Source: J051 sp040289295
Lineage (GTDB): Bacteria; Armatimonadota; Fimbriimonadia; Fimbriimonadales; ATM1
DNA: 64,000 nt
Direction of reading: 5' to 3'
Assembly: GCA_040289295.1 (NCBI GenBank)
Contig: PSLA01000001.1
Span: forward strand, 1-64,000
The translations under genes were made by a program, and so were the position numbers. This document shows, piece by piece, positions 9,060-17,318 of this stretch. Numbering within the stretch: position 1 is the stretch's first letter; each line of letters begins with the position of its first letter. Below the pieces are notes generated by a model, which had not been told where the DNA came from, made no database searches, and saw nothing but the letters and a program-made list of their open reading frames with translations.

Positions 9060-9305
9060 GTGACGCTAGGCTCTTGCGGTGACGTGTTTGCGGCTTCTAA
9101 CGTTTGCGGTCCATAACAGGGGGGAGAGGTGTTTTGTCTACCGATGCCTCGGCATCGGTTCGGAGCAATGGCGACGTGCGCATCGTTCGATCAGTGGATG
9201 CCCACCTTGGTCAAGCCGTCAGCGCTATCACTAACGCGGTAAGCGTCAGCGGTTGGTCTGCCGCGCCAGCAGAGGACGGTGAACGGGACGCGATCAGAGG
9301 CGCGA
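9060..9305. other. Non-coding stretch between the broken peptidase and lysC
   Basis: 246 bases. An open frame crosses it on the plus strand but has no recognisable similarity, no good ribosome site and runs on antisense into lysC, so I do not call a gene. A small palindrome-like run (ACCGATGCCTCGGCATCGGT, 9141-9160) could form a hairpin. Given its position after two decayed genes it is probably also remnant sequence. Confidence 0.5.
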
Positions 9306-10661
9306 CTACGTCTGCGTGGCGAGGTCGAACTCCTCGTGAAGCAGCGCAACGGCGCGCGCGCAATCGTTCTCCGGCACAAGCACCGAGATTGAGAGCGGGC
9401 TGTCACTCGTCTGCAAGATCGAGATGCTTGCGTTAACCAAGCACTCGAACATGCGGTAGTAGATCCCCGGCTGCTGGAGGAACTCGTGCGCTATGAGTGA
9501 GACCATCGTGCAGTTCTCAGTCAATCTTGCGACGCATTTGCGAATCTCACCAAAGCCAGAAAGCCCTCGCAGCATCTGCTCCTGCGCCGAGACTTCAGGC
9601 GATCCTGCTCGTCCCACCTGGATGATGTACGTGCGCGGCTCGCCCTCGGTCAATGGGATCACCAAACCGTCCAGGATCTCCTTGACTCGCGCCAGTTGCT
9701 TGCGAGGAACGGCGAACCCAAAGCTCTGTGGGTGCACGTTCAACATGAACAGGTTGATCCGATAGTCCGCCATCAACTCGTACACCTTCGACTCGATCGC
9801 GGCCTTATCGGGACCGAAAGCGGCGTCGAAGTGCAAGTAAACGAGCTTGCCGGTGTGCGTAACGCCGGTTGCACGGCGGTGACCGAGCATCTCTCCTGGC
9901 ACCACCTGCGTGCCGGGCGCGTCGGAGAACGTAGAACGCACAAACAGCGGTATGCCGAACTTCATTGCAATCTCCGCGGAGCGAGGGTGAATGACTTTCG
10001 CGCCTTGGTGAGCGATCTCCGCGATCTCGTCGTATGTCATTTGGCGAAGGGTGGGCGCGTCGGGCACGAAGTCTGGATCGGCAGTCTTGACTCCGTCCAC
10101 GTCGGTGTAGATCTCCACCGCTTCCGCGCCAAGAGCAGCCGCGATCGCGCTTGCCGTCGTATCGCTTCCACCTCTGCCGAGCGTCGTGATCTCGCCATAG
10201 GTCGAATCGTCCGACGGGCGCGACCTTCCCTGAAACCCGCAGACGACCGGAATCCTTCCCCTCTCCAGCGCGCGGATCACGTCGGCAGGCTGAATCTCCA
10301 CGATACGCGCGTTGCCGTGCGTATCGTCGGTTATGATTCCCGCCTGTCCACCGGTCATCGCGCTTGCGGGATACCCAAGCGACTTTAGCGTCTGAGCGAA
10401 CACGCAGGTTGACATGATCTCCCCGCAGCAAAGCATCAGATCAACCTCCCTTGGCTCTGGGGCAACCAGCGGATCCACCTCCGCAAGCAGATTGAGTAGC
10501 GTGTCAGTCGCGTATGGCATCCCGGCTCGTCCAATGGCGCTAACCACAACAACCGGTGAAAATCCTGCTTCGACCGCATCGGCCACTTTCCGGGCGGCCA
10601 AAAGGCGCGACTCCTGGTCGGAGACGCTTGTGCCGCCGAACTTCATCACTTTGATTCTCAT
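9306..10661 (-). CDS. lysC: Aspartate kinase
   Basis: 451 residues from ATG 10661. The amino-acid-kinase domain opens with VMKFGGTSVSD and contains the aspartate-binding GRGGSDTTA segment; two ACT domains follow in the last third (from about residue 300) and would sense end products. It phosphorylates aspartate at the head of the lysine, threonine and methionine route. The ATG shares its first base with the stop of the upstream ACT-domain gene (TGATG), so translation of the two is coupled. An alternative TTG start lies one codon earlier. It is the last gene of this minus-strand pair. Confidence 0.96.
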   Translation of the reverse strand: MRIKVMKFGGTSVSDQESRLLAARKVADAVEAGFSPVVVVSAIGRAGMPYATDTLLNLLAEVDPLVAPEPREVDLMLCCGEIMSTCVFAQTLKSLGYPASAMTGGQAGIITDDTHGNARIVEIQPADVIRALERGRIPVVCGFQGRSRPSDDSTYGEITTLGRGGSDTTASAIAAALGAEAVEIYTDVDGVKTADPDFVPDAPTLRQMTYDEIAEIAHQGAKVIHPRSAEIAMKFGIPLFVRSTFSDAPGTQVVPGEMLGHRRATGVTHTGKLVYLHFDAAFGPDKAAIESKVYELMADYRINLFMLNVHPQSFGFAVPRKQLARVKEILDGLVIPLTEGEPRTYIIQVGRAGSPEVSAQEQMLRGLSGFGEIRKCVARLTENCTMVSLIAHEFLQQPGIYYRMFECLVNASISILQTSDSPLSISVLVPENDCARAVALLHEEFDLATQT

Positions 10662-11140
10662 CAAAGAATCTCCACCAGCCCGATGCAGTCCCTTAGCGCG
10701 CCGGCAGCCTCCTCGACTCTTGAAGTCTCGACGACGACCTGGACGGAAGAGTGCATGTCGCCCAGCTGCTCGATGGTGGCGCCCGAGCGAACGACGAGTT
10801 GCGCGATACGAGCCACCAGGCCGCTCTCGTCGCGAATGTTCGGAGCGCGCACAGTGATAATGGAGCGACCGCCGAGCGCATCCGCCGCGAACCCGGCTGA
10901 CCTCAACGCCCTAATCGCCGCGTCCGCGCCCGACTCTGGCACGATGAACGAGAAACCGCTGTTCGATATCTTCAGAAAGTCTATGCTACAGTCGGCGTCC
11001 TTCAGTTCCCGAAGCGCGTCGAGCATCCGTTGCGCAGAATCATCCTCGTGCATGCCGGAAACGACAACCAGCGCGTGACCGTTGGACACCTCAACGCTGG
11101 AAATGCCTCGCGCGGTTTCGATGGACGTGATGGGCTGCAT
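10661..11140 (-). CDS. Stand-alone ACT-domain protein coupled to aspartate kinase
   Basis: 159 residues made of two ACT-like repeats, roughly residues 5-75 and 85-155. Segments resembling the regulatory domain of aspartokinases include SSVEVSNGHALVVVSG, FLKISNSGFSFIVPE and RDESGLVARIAQLVVRSGA. No catalytic domain is present. It lies directly upstream of lysC with a one-base TGATG overlap, so it is probably made in proportion to the kinase and may bind it or sense an aspartate-family amino acid. Separate regulatory subunits are known for some aspartokinases as an internal-start product of the same gene; here it is a distinct gene, although the kinase keeps its own ACT domains. Confidence 0.8.
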   Translation of the reverse strand: MQPITSIETARGISSVEVSNGHALVVVSGMHEDDSAQRMLDALRELKDADCSIDFLKISNSGFSFIVPESGADAAIRALRSAGFAADALGGRSIITVRAPNIRDESGLVARIAQLVVRSGATIEQLGDMHSSVQVVVETSRVEEAAGALRDCIGLVEIL

Positions 11141-11152
11141 CGGGTGCCGAAA

Positions 11153-11557
11153 CTACCCCAAAAGCTCCACCGCGCGAGCAAACAGCCCGGAGTCCACCTG
11201 AGTGTCAACCGCGCCTAGGTTCTCAATCAGCCGCTCCTCACGGGTCGCGCCAACGATGACCGAGGAGATGGCCGGTTGCTGCACGTACCAGGCAAGATCG
11301 AACTGCGCCAGTGAGCACGCCGCCTCGCCCGCGAGCGCCTCCAGCTGTTCAACCGCTTCCAACACGGCAGGCTGCAGGTACTTAGTCATAAGTTGAGCCG
11401 CGCCTTCGTCCGCAGCCCGAGAGCCCTCAGGAGGCTTTGCTCCAGGGCGATACTTGCCGGTCAGTACTCCCTGCGCGAGCCGCGAGAAGGCAAGAATTCC
11501 CATGCCATCGCTCTCACACACCGGAAGGGCCTCCGATTCGATGCCGCGGTCGATTCC
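11153..11557 (-). pseudogene. Aldo/keto reductase remnant (C-terminal third)
   Basis: About 135 codons match the end of an aldo/keto reductase: DRGIESEALPVCE, the GILAFSRLAQGVLTGKYRPG barrel strand, and SSVIVGATREERLIENL near the C-terminus, where NADP is bound. The match begins only two or three bases beyond the sigA stop at 11560, and no upstream part (catalytic Tyr, Lys, Asp) exists. A GTG at 11521 could start a 122-residue product, but it could not be an active reductase. The rest was evidently removed by a deletion or rearrangement with its end at the sigA terminus. Confidence 0.8.
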
Positions 11558-11559
11558 TT

Positions 11560-12552
11560 CTACTCGCCGACGGTCAGTTTGACGCCGAGTGCGCTGAGTT
11601 CCTGCCCGATGTGCTTCAGCTTCTTCATTAGCCGAACCTCGATCTGTCGGACGCGCTCACGCGTGATGTTCAGCACAGCGCCCGTCTCTTCGAGCGTGCG
11701 GGGATGGTTGTCGTCCAGACCGAAGCGCAGGCGCACGACGTCACGCTCTCGCGGAGTCAGCCTGCCGAGGATCGCCTCGATCTCCTGCCGCTTGACCATG
11801 TCCTTCAGCGTCTCGGTCGGAGTCTCCTTATCGGTGCTCTGCATGAAGTCGCCCAGCGTGCTGCTGTCGCGCTCTCCCACCGGCATTTCAAGGCTCAGCG
11901 GCTGGTACGAGGCGCTCATGACTTCCTTGACGCGCTCGACCGGGAGACCGACCTCAAGGGCCACCTCCTCCTTCGAGGGTGCGCGCTCCAGTTCCTGCTC
12001 AAGGCGGCTCGCTGTCTTCAGAACCTTTCGGGTCAGCTCGGCGACGTAGACCGGCACGCGGATGGTGCGCGACTGGTTGATCATCGCGCGGCTGATGGCG
12101 CGCCGAATCCACCACGTCGCGTAGGTGCTGAAGCGGAAGCCCTTACGCCAGTCGAACTTCTCGACGGCTCGAATGAGGCCCAGATTGCCCTCCTGGATCA
12201 GGTCGGACAGGGGTGTGCCGTGAACGTTGTACTTCCTGGCAATGCTGACAACCAGGCGAAGGTTGGACTCGACCATGATGCGCTTTGCCTCCTCGTCGCC
12301 CTCCTGAACTCGGCGGGCGAGGGCGATCTCCTTCTCCGGAGTCAGAAGCTGTGCGCGACGGGTCTGCCGGATCCACATATCCAGATCCGCAGCCTCTTCA
12401 TCTGGCGTGGATTCCTGTTCATCCTCGCCAAGGTCTCCGTCAACCGGCTCCGCGGCTTCGCGGTACAGGTCCTCGACGGTTCCCTCGGTCAGGCGCGCCA
12501 GGAAATCCTCGTCGTGATGCATGAATTCAGTCGTTTCGTCCTGTTTGGCCAT
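11560..12552 (-). CDS. sigA: Primary (RpoD/SigA-type) RNA polymerase sigma factor
   Basis: About 330 residues from ATG 12552. Region 1.2/2 includes DMWIRQTRRAQLLTPEKEIALARR in outline, then NLRLVVSIARKY, LSDLIQEGNLGLIRAVEKFD and FRFSTYATWWIRRAISRA, the complete group 1 or 2 signature of -10 recognition. Region 3 and region 4 follow, ending with RTLEETGAVLNITRERVRQIE, which reads the -35 box. The long region 1.1 of proteobacterial RpoD is absent and replaced by a short acidic stretch. The frame is open to ATG 12678, only four bases past the lnt stop, so a 372-residue form is possible. It is the last intact gene of the lnt operon. Confidence 0.94.
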   Translation of the reverse strand: MAKQDETTEFMHHDEDFLARLTEGTVEDLYREAAEPVDGDLGEDEQESTPDEEAADLDMWIRQTRRAQLLTPEKEIALARRVQEGDEEAKRIMVESNLRLVVSIARKYNVHGTPLSDLIQEGNLGLIRAVEKFDWRKGFRFSTYATWWIRRAISRAMINQSRTIRVPVYVAELTRKVLKTASRLEQELERAPSKEEVALEVGLPVERVKEVMSASYQPLSLEMPVGERDSSTLGDFMQSTDKETPTETLKDMVKRQEIEAILGRLTPRERDVVRLRFGLDDNHPRTLEETGAVLNITRERVRQIEVRLMKKLKHIGQELSALGVKLTVGE

Positions 12553-12681
12553 AGGGCAAATGTGGTAAGACGCTGCGCAATCCCGCTCGGTTACGGCCGG
12601 CAAGCGAACATTCCAGTTTTCCCGATTCGGGGCACTTTTGTCAACCGAAGTTCGTGCGGTCTCGCCGCTTTCCATCATTCA

Positions 12682-14217
12682 CTACGTCCCAAGCCCCTCG
12701 TTTGATGCAGGTTCTTGCCGTTTCCTACCCAAATCGCGCCAGAACGCAAGGATCAGCCCGAAACTCAAGACCCCAACGCTTATCGCAGGCGCGACCTTTC
12801 GAAGCGGAAATACCGTAGATTCTTCGAGCACGACGCTTGCGAAGGCAACCCCAGGTTGGCCCTTGGGCACCCGCGACAGCACCCGGCCCCTCGAATCCAC
12901 CACCAGACTAGGACCGAGGGGCGAAGCCCGGACGAGCGGAATGCGGTTTTCGGCTGCCCGTAAGATTGCAGTCTGAACGAGATGCTCGATGGCACCGGTT
13001 CCCTGGTACCAATCGTCCACGGTGAGCAGTGCCAGGACGCGCGCCCCGTTCTCCAGGTGGGTGCGAGCGACTTCCTCGAAGAGGCCCTCGAAGCAGAGCA
13101 GCCCGCCCACGCGGACACCGTTGACGGAGAGAGTGCGAATCCCGGTGCCGGGTGTGAGGTCGCCGGAGGGTAACTGGTAGGCGTCAAGAAAGGGCAAATG
13201 CTCTCGAAAGGGCACGTACTCGCCAAAGATGACGAGTCTGGTCTTGTCGGCGTATTGCCACTTGCCGTCGTAGGTGAAGAGGGCTTGGTAGGCGACATTA
13301 CCGACTTCCCTGACGCCGCCGGTCACGAGCGGTGGCACGCCGTCGTAGGCAAACGGCAGATCCGGGGGGCGGTCACGAACGGCTTGCACGATGCCTTCCG
13401 GGAGCACGGCGATCTCGGCGTTGCGCGCCTGTCGCAGGAGCGGCGGCACGGTGTGGGCTAGGCCCTGGTTTATGGCCTGTCGGTTGGTCGGGCGCCCATC
13501 TGGGCCGAAAGCCATGTTCACTCCCGTCTGGAGGGCGACGAGGCGCACCTCCCTGCCTTCGAGCGGCAGGGTGGACGACCAGATTCCCAGTACCGGGACC
13601 GCCGCCCAGAGCACGGCGACGCGGCCGACCACGCGAGCATTCGGAGCAAGCGGTTCCTCGCCGCGAGCCGAGAGAAATGCCAGCAGCAGTACTGAGCCGA
13701 ACGTTACCCATGCCCCCAGCAGGTAGGTACCCCCCCACCAGGCCGGCTGGACGAGCACGGGCATCGTCGCTAAAGCGGACGCCGTAACTGACCACGGGAA
13801 GAACAGGTATGGGATGACGCTGCGGACCACCTCGACTCCCGCCCAAGCAATTGGTACGAGCCACCAAAGGCCCCTGCCCATAAGCGCAGATGCTGCGACG
13901 GCAAACAGGCCGATGTACACTCCGAACGCGGCAGCCATCAGAATCCACGGTGTCATGCCAAGGGGCCAGCTGCCAGTCCACTTGCTGACGAACTGCGCGA
14001 CCCAGAAGAAATTCACCAAGGCGAAGGTAGCACCTGTGAGCCAACCGTTTCGGAACGCCTTGCGTGCGCGCGTATTGCGGACCGATGCCAGCAGGGGCGT
14101 GAGGAACGCAAACACCAGGAGGAACAACCCGAAAGGCGGAAACGCGAGCGCCCAAAGCGCACCCGCCACAACCGCCGGCAGCACCCCCTGCCCGCTAAGC
14201 AAGCGGTGCCAGCTCAT
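12682..14217 (-). CDS. lnt: Apolipoprotein N-acyltransferase
   Basis: 511 residues from ATG 14217, chosen because it overlaps the preceding phosphatase by only 23 bases. The first 210 residues form about six membrane segments; the rest is a nitrilase-type domain facing the periplasm. The catalytic triad can be placed as Glu274 (VLPEGIVQ), Lys325 (ADKTRLVIFGEYVPF) and Cys375 (LLCFEGLF). It attaches the third acyl chain to lipoproteins, a step normally tied to an outer membrane with Lol transport. The operon order is Clp1-like gene, phosphatase, lnt, sigA, all on the minus strand with overlaps or very short gaps. Confidence 0.95.
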   Translation of the reverse strand: MSWHRLLSGQGVLPAVVAGALWALAFPPFGLFLLVFAFLTPLLASVRNTRARKAFRNGWLTGATFALVNFFWVAQFVSKWTGSWPLGMTPWILMAAAFGVYIGLFAVAASALMGRGLWWLVPIAWAGVEVVRSVIPYLFFPWSVTASALATMPVLVQPAWWGGTYLLGAWVTFGSVLLLAFLSARGEEPLAPNARVVGRVAVLWAAVPVLGIWSSTLPLEGREVRLVALQTGVNMAFGPDGRPTNRQAINQGLAHTVPPLLRQARNAEIAVLPEGIVQAVRDRPPDLPFAYDGVPPLVTGGVREVGNVAYQALFTYDGKWQYADKTRLVIFGEYVPFREHLPFLDAYQLPSGDLTPGTGIRTLSVNGVRVGGLLCFEGLFEEVARTHLENGARVLALLTVDDWYQGTGAIEHLVQTAILRAAENRIPLVRASPLGPSLVVDSRGRVLSRVPKGQPGVAFASVVLEESTVFPLRKVAPAISVGVLSFGLILAFWRDLGRKRQEPASNEGLGT

Positions 14218-14833
14218 AAGAAACAACGGGGATGGGCTTCGGGTCGAGGTGGCTTGTGTCGTTGAACCGCACGAGCACGCGCCGCCCATCCGGCAATAGG
14301 ACAACCTCCGTCAGCGAGCAGTTCGCCAGGCGCAGCGCCGAGGCGGTTGAAGGTGAGCCGTGGAGGAGCGCGGCGGTCAGGAATGCGATCGTGCCACCGT
14401 GGCTGACTACCAGGTTGCTTCGTGGCTCTTCCGCAATGGCCTCGTGGAGGAAAGCCACGCATCGGCAGAAGACCTCAATGCCGGTTTCGCCGCCGGGTGG
14501 ACGGTAGAGGACTCGGTCCCGCCGGTATTCCTCGTAGGGGGCTCCGATCTCCTCTGGAGTGCGCCCTTCCCATTCGCCATAGGATCGTTCTACGAGGCGG
14601 TGATCGATGCGAACGGCTAAGCCGGTCGATGCGGCGATGATTTCGGCTGTTTCGGCGGCCCTTCGTAAGGGGCTTGACCAGAGGGCATCGAAGGGATACT
14701 CAGCAAGGGAGGAAAGGGCCTGCTTGGCCTGTTGTCGGCCAACGTGGTCGAGTGGAATGTCCTCCTTTCCTTGATTCCTTCTCTGCAGGTTCCACGCGGT
14801 CTGTCCGTGGCGGAGGAGGACGAAGCGGGTCAT
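14195..14833 (-). CDS. Histidine phosphatase family protein (phosphoglycerate-mutase-like)
   Basis: 212 residues from ATG 14833, with GGCAGG nine bases upstream; an ATG at 14854 is the alternative. The catalytic LLRHGQTAWN is at residues 6-15 (His9 is the phospho-acceptor), WSSPLRRAAETAE gives the second arginine, and LVVSHGGTIAFL carries the second His. Such proteins are often alpha-ribazole phosphatases or broad phosphatases; no cobalamin gene is near to decide. It sits between the Clp1-like gene and lnt, overlapping lnt by 23 bases. The substrate is not known. Confidence 0.9.
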   Translation of the reverse strand: MTRFVLLRHGQTAWNLQRRNQGKEDIPLDHVGRQQAKQALSSLAEYPFDALWSSPLRRAAETAEIIAASTGLAVRIDHRLVERSYGEWEGRTPEEIGAPYEEYRRDRVLYRPPGGETGIEVFCRCVAFLHEAIAEEPRSNLVVSHGGTIAFLTAALLHGSPSTASALRLANCSLTEVVLLPDGRRVLVRFNDTSHLDPKPIPVVSYELAPLA

Positions 14834-14841
14834 GGCGGCGT

Positions 14842-15792
14842 TTATACCTGCCATGGCTTGAGGACGCCAATCTCATCGCCGTCCTCGCCAATGCGCAGGC
14901 GGCCGAGGAGAAGGGTGTGGATGGGCATGGGGGGTTGGACAGGAGCTGATAAGTGGAAGGTAAGGCGGGAGGCATCGAACTCGCGTAGGCGCCCTATGGT
15001 AAAAACCCGGCGGGCTGCGCTTTCCGCGGCGACGACCAAACCTCTGAGGCTGGTGGCCGCGGTGAGGTGTGCTGTCTGGCAGCCGAAGGCGTCGGCTGCC
15101 TCGAGGGCGTGGTCGCTACCACGTGCCTCGTCGGTGAGGATGAAGAGGGTGTTACCACAAACTTCAGCGTATACGGCGCCCTGCACTCCGATCTGCTGGA
15201 TGTCTGCGACATCGCCCGGCGACAGGCGGATGCCTGAGCCCAGCCGCGCCCCCCGCACACGGGCGGCGCTGAGCGGCACTTCGTGTTCGGAACAGCGGGC
15301 GAGATACTCTGTCCACCATGCCTTGCGCTTCGGGCGGTCGGCACGGGGACCGAGTCGACCTTGAGCGGCAGGGTGTTCCTCGACATCCTCCGTCCCGAGG
15401 ATATGCTCAATGGCGATCTCACCCACGCGAATACACCGTGCCGGGCGCAGAGCAAGGGCCATCATACGAAGCATGTGCACGCTGACGGGAGTAACTGCCT
15501 GGATGGGCACGGCAGCGACGAGCGGTTCATCCCCGACTCGCTCGACGGCGCCCCAAACAGCATGGAGGGATGTTAGAGGATCGTGGATGAGGCTGAGCGC
15601 TCCTACGAAGTGCGTGCTCTCAAGGGTTCTGTCAGGCCGCAGCAGAGTTACTGCGCATGGCGGGAACGGGTCCTGGTCACCCGGATCGAGGTTTAGCAGC
15701 CAGGCATGCTGCGAGGCGGCAATGTCAGATGCCGCCTCGCGGTGTCCTGAGCCAGCCGCTCCGACGACGAGCACTCTGACGGGGTTGTGCAT
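14842..15792 (-). CDS. Clp1/PNK-like P-loop protein with degenerate Walker A
   Basis: 316 residues. The N-terminus looks like a P-loop kinase of the Clp1/Grc3 polynucleotide 5'-kinase type: a hydrophobic strand into GAAGSGHREA (11-20), then a strand leading to LDPGDQDPFPP (35-45), which matches the D-x-G-Q-x(4)-PP signature of Clp1 proteins. A FVGALSL segment and a C-terminal small barrel ending IGVLKPW also fit. The Walker A lysine and following Ser/Thr are replaced by His17 and Arg18, so ATP hydrolysis by the normal mechanism is doubtful. It is first of the minus-strand operon with phosphatase, lnt and sigA. The assignment is by pattern only and should be taken as tentative. Confidence 0.55.
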   Translation of the reverse strand: MHNPVRVLVVGAAGSGHREAASDIAASQHAWLLNLDPGDQDPFPPCAVTLLRPDRTLESTHFVGALSLIHDPLTSLHAVWGAVERVGDEPLVAAVPIQAVTPVSVHMLRMMALALRPARCIRVGEIAIEHILGTEDVEEHPAAQGRLGPRADRPKRKAWWTEYLARCSEHEVPLSAARVRGARLGSGIRLSPGDVADIQQIGVQGAVYAEVCGNTLFILTDEARGSDHALEAADAFGCQTAHLTAATSLRGLVVAAESAARRVFTIGRLREFDASRLTFHLSAPVQPPMPIHTLLLGRLRIGEDGDEIGVLKPWQV

Positions 15793-15801
15793 GGAGGGGG
15801 A

Positions 15802-15878
15802 TGGTCGGGGTGGGCGGACTTGAACCGCCGACCTCTGCGTCCCGAACGCAGCGCTCTACCATACTGAGCCACACCCCG
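15802..15878 (-). tRNA. tRNA-Pro (anticodon CGG)
   Basis: 77 bases including an encoded CCA. Acceptor stem CGGGGTG pairs with CACCCCG, discriminator A. D stem GCTC/GAGC, anticodon stem CTGCG/CGCAG with loop TTCGGGA giving anticodon CGG, and T stem GGCGG/CCGCC with loop TTCAAGT. The C1-G72 pair typical of bacterial proline tRNA is present. It lies between the small basic gene and the Clp1-like gene, same strand. Confidence 0.96.
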
Positions 15879-15903
15879 ATTTGCGTGAGGGCCGATGAGT
15901 GCG

Positions 15904-16077
15904 TCAGTCGCTCTCTTCGCCCTTCTTCTTCCGTCGAGGCTTCGGTTTCTCCTCCGACTTCGACGAGGTCGCCTCGACCAGTTCGGGGAGGTTCCACTCG
16001 ACTATTCTCCTACCGCGCAGGCGTTGCGCGATGGTCCGACGCCTTTTTGGACTCCTCTTGTTACGTTCAATTCCCAA
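15904..16077 (-). CDS. Small basic protein, function unknown
   Basis: 57 codons starting at TTG 16077. The start is supported by a near-perfect ribosome site, AGGAGGTG, six bases before it. The product is strongly basic in its first half (SPKRRRTIAQRLRGRRIVEW) and ends in a mixed Lys/Arg/Glu tail (KPKPRRKKKGEESD). No cysteine or known domain is seen. The composition suggests nucleic-acid or ribosome binding, but that is only an inference. It is transcribed towards tRNA-Pro and divergent from moxR; the stretch between the two carries the repeat cluster at 16141-16265. A chance open frame is possible, but the ribosome site argues for a gene. Confidence 0.55.
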   Translation of the reverse strand: MGIERNKRSPKRRRTIAQRLRGRRIVEWNLPELVEATSSKSEEKPKPRRKKKGEESD

Positions 16078-16140
16078 GGAACACCTCCTGTGTTGGACTT
16101 GGAGTTTACCCCGAGCCCAGGCGAGCGGTGCATCTTCGTA

Positions 16141-16265
16141 TTGTTCGCGGGGACCCTCGCGGTCGCGAGGACGCTCACGCTCCCTGTTGTTTTGTGTTCG
16201 CGGGGACACTCACGCGCCCTGGGCGGCCTGCTGCCGTAAGAAGGGAGGGCGAACGTCTCGCGAAC
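16141..16265. repeat. Cluster of four dispersed-repeat units
   Basis: Three forward copies (about 16141-16161 incomplete, 16162-16185, 16194-16220) and one reverse copy (16242-16265) of the short repeat with core GCTCGCGRGGACGCTCRCG. They fill the space between the divergent small basic gene and moxR, and the reverse unit lies just upstream of the proposed moxR promoter. The same family occurs at 20584, 25618, 55247 and 59352. Confidence 0.85.
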
Positions 16266-16274
16266 CTGCAGTTC

Positions 16275-16283
16275 TGGTACACT
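16275..16283 (+). promoter_or_regulatory. Possible extended -10 promoter of moxR operon
   Basis: TGGTACACT is an extended -10 (TGn plus TACACT). The expected -35 position falls on the edge of a repeat unit and is poor, which an extended -10 can tolerate. It would start the moxR-DUF58-transglutaminase-holA transcript about 75 bases before the TTG start. Confidence 0.3.
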
Positions 16284-16364
16284 TTCTGCCGTGCTCAAGG
16301 GAACGTGAAGGCTGTTTTGCCCGTTCCTTCTGTCACAAGAATTGAATGCGATGGGAAGAATCCT

Positions 16365-17318
16365 TTGACCGCCCAAACGATCGCTGAGAAAGCCCGGACC
16401 ATCACGGCGACTGTGTCTAATGTAATCCTTGGGAAGGAGGACGTGGTGGAGAAGGCGGTCCTCACGCTGCTGTGCAACGGCCATTTACTGTTAGAGGACG
16501 TGCCCGGAGTAGGCAAGACGATGCTGTCCAAGGCGCTGGCCCGCGCGATCGGGGGCGAGTTCCGCCGCGTCCAATTCACCCCTGACCTTTTGCCCTCGGA
16601 CATCACCGGCTCGAGCGTCTTCAACCAGAAGACCTCTGAGTTTGAATTCCGACCAGGGCCAATTTTTGGAAACGTGGTGCTTGCGGACGAGATCAACCGC
16701 GCCACACCAAAAACCCAATCCGCGCTGCTTGAGGCGATGGAGGAGCGAACGGTCACCTCCGACGGCGTGACACACCCCTTGCCCGACCCGTTCTTCGTTC
16801 TGGCAACGCAGAACAACGTGGAACTGACGGGTACGTATCCGCTACCGGAAGCGCAGCTCGACCGATTCTTCGCGAAGCTCTCGATCGGCTATCCTGACCG
16901 GGACGTGGAGGCGAACATCCTTAAGGAGCAACAGGTGCACCACCCAATTGAAGACGTCCAGCCCGTGGTGACCAAAGACGAGTTGCTGGAGATGCAGGTT
17001 GGCGTGCGGGAGGTGTTCGTGCACGCCGTGGTGCGCGAGTACATCGTTGACATCGTGCGCATGACCCGCGAGTCGAACCAGATCCTCCTCGGTGCAAGCC
17101 CGCGTGGGTCGTTGCTCTTGATGCATGCCGCGCAGGCGCACGCGGTGCTGCACGGCAGCGAGTTCGTCCGACCGGACGACGTGAAAACGATGGCGCCCTC
17201 GATTCTCGCGCATCGCATCGTTCCCCGCCCCGACCTGAAATCGCGGGGCGTTGCGCCGGAGGAGTTGATTCAAGACATCTGCGCGGCGGTGCCCGCGCCC
17301 GTGCCGGTTGGCGGATGA
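16365..17318 (+). CDS. MoxR-family AAA+ ATPase
   Basis: 317 residues from TTG 16365, with GGGAAG seven bases upstream; an in-frame GTG at 16305 is an alternative. Walker A is PGVGKT (47-52), Walker B is LADEINR (106-112), followed by LLEAMEERTV and the sensor FVLATQN. The C-terminal lid contains SPRGSLLLMHAAQA, where the Arg finger-like residue of the family lies. MoxR ATPases act as chaperone-like remodelers for partner proteins of the DUF58/VWA type, and the next gene is a DUF58 protein with a four-base overlap. The transglutaminase gene completes the usual trio. The substrate is unknown. Confidence 0.94.
   Translation: MTAQTIAEKARTITATVSNVILGKEDVVEKAVLTLLCNGHLLLEDVPGVGKTMLSKALARAIGGEFRRVQFTPDLLPSDITGSSVFNQKTSEFEFRPGPIFGNVVLADEINRATPKTQSALLEAMEERTVTSDGVTHPLPDPFFVLATQNNVELTGTYPLPEAQLDRFFAKLSIGYPDRDVEANILKEQQVHHPIEDVQPVVTKDELLEMQVGVREVFVHAVVREYIVDIVRMTRESNQILLGASPRGSLLLMHAAQAHAVLHGSEFVRPDDVKTMAPSILAHRIVPRPDLKSRGVAPEELIQDICAAVPAPVPVGG

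Noticed and set aside
9104..9436. Plus-strand 110-codon frame between the broken peptidase and lysC
   Set aside because: No ribosome site, no recognisable similarity, and half of it is antisense to lysC.
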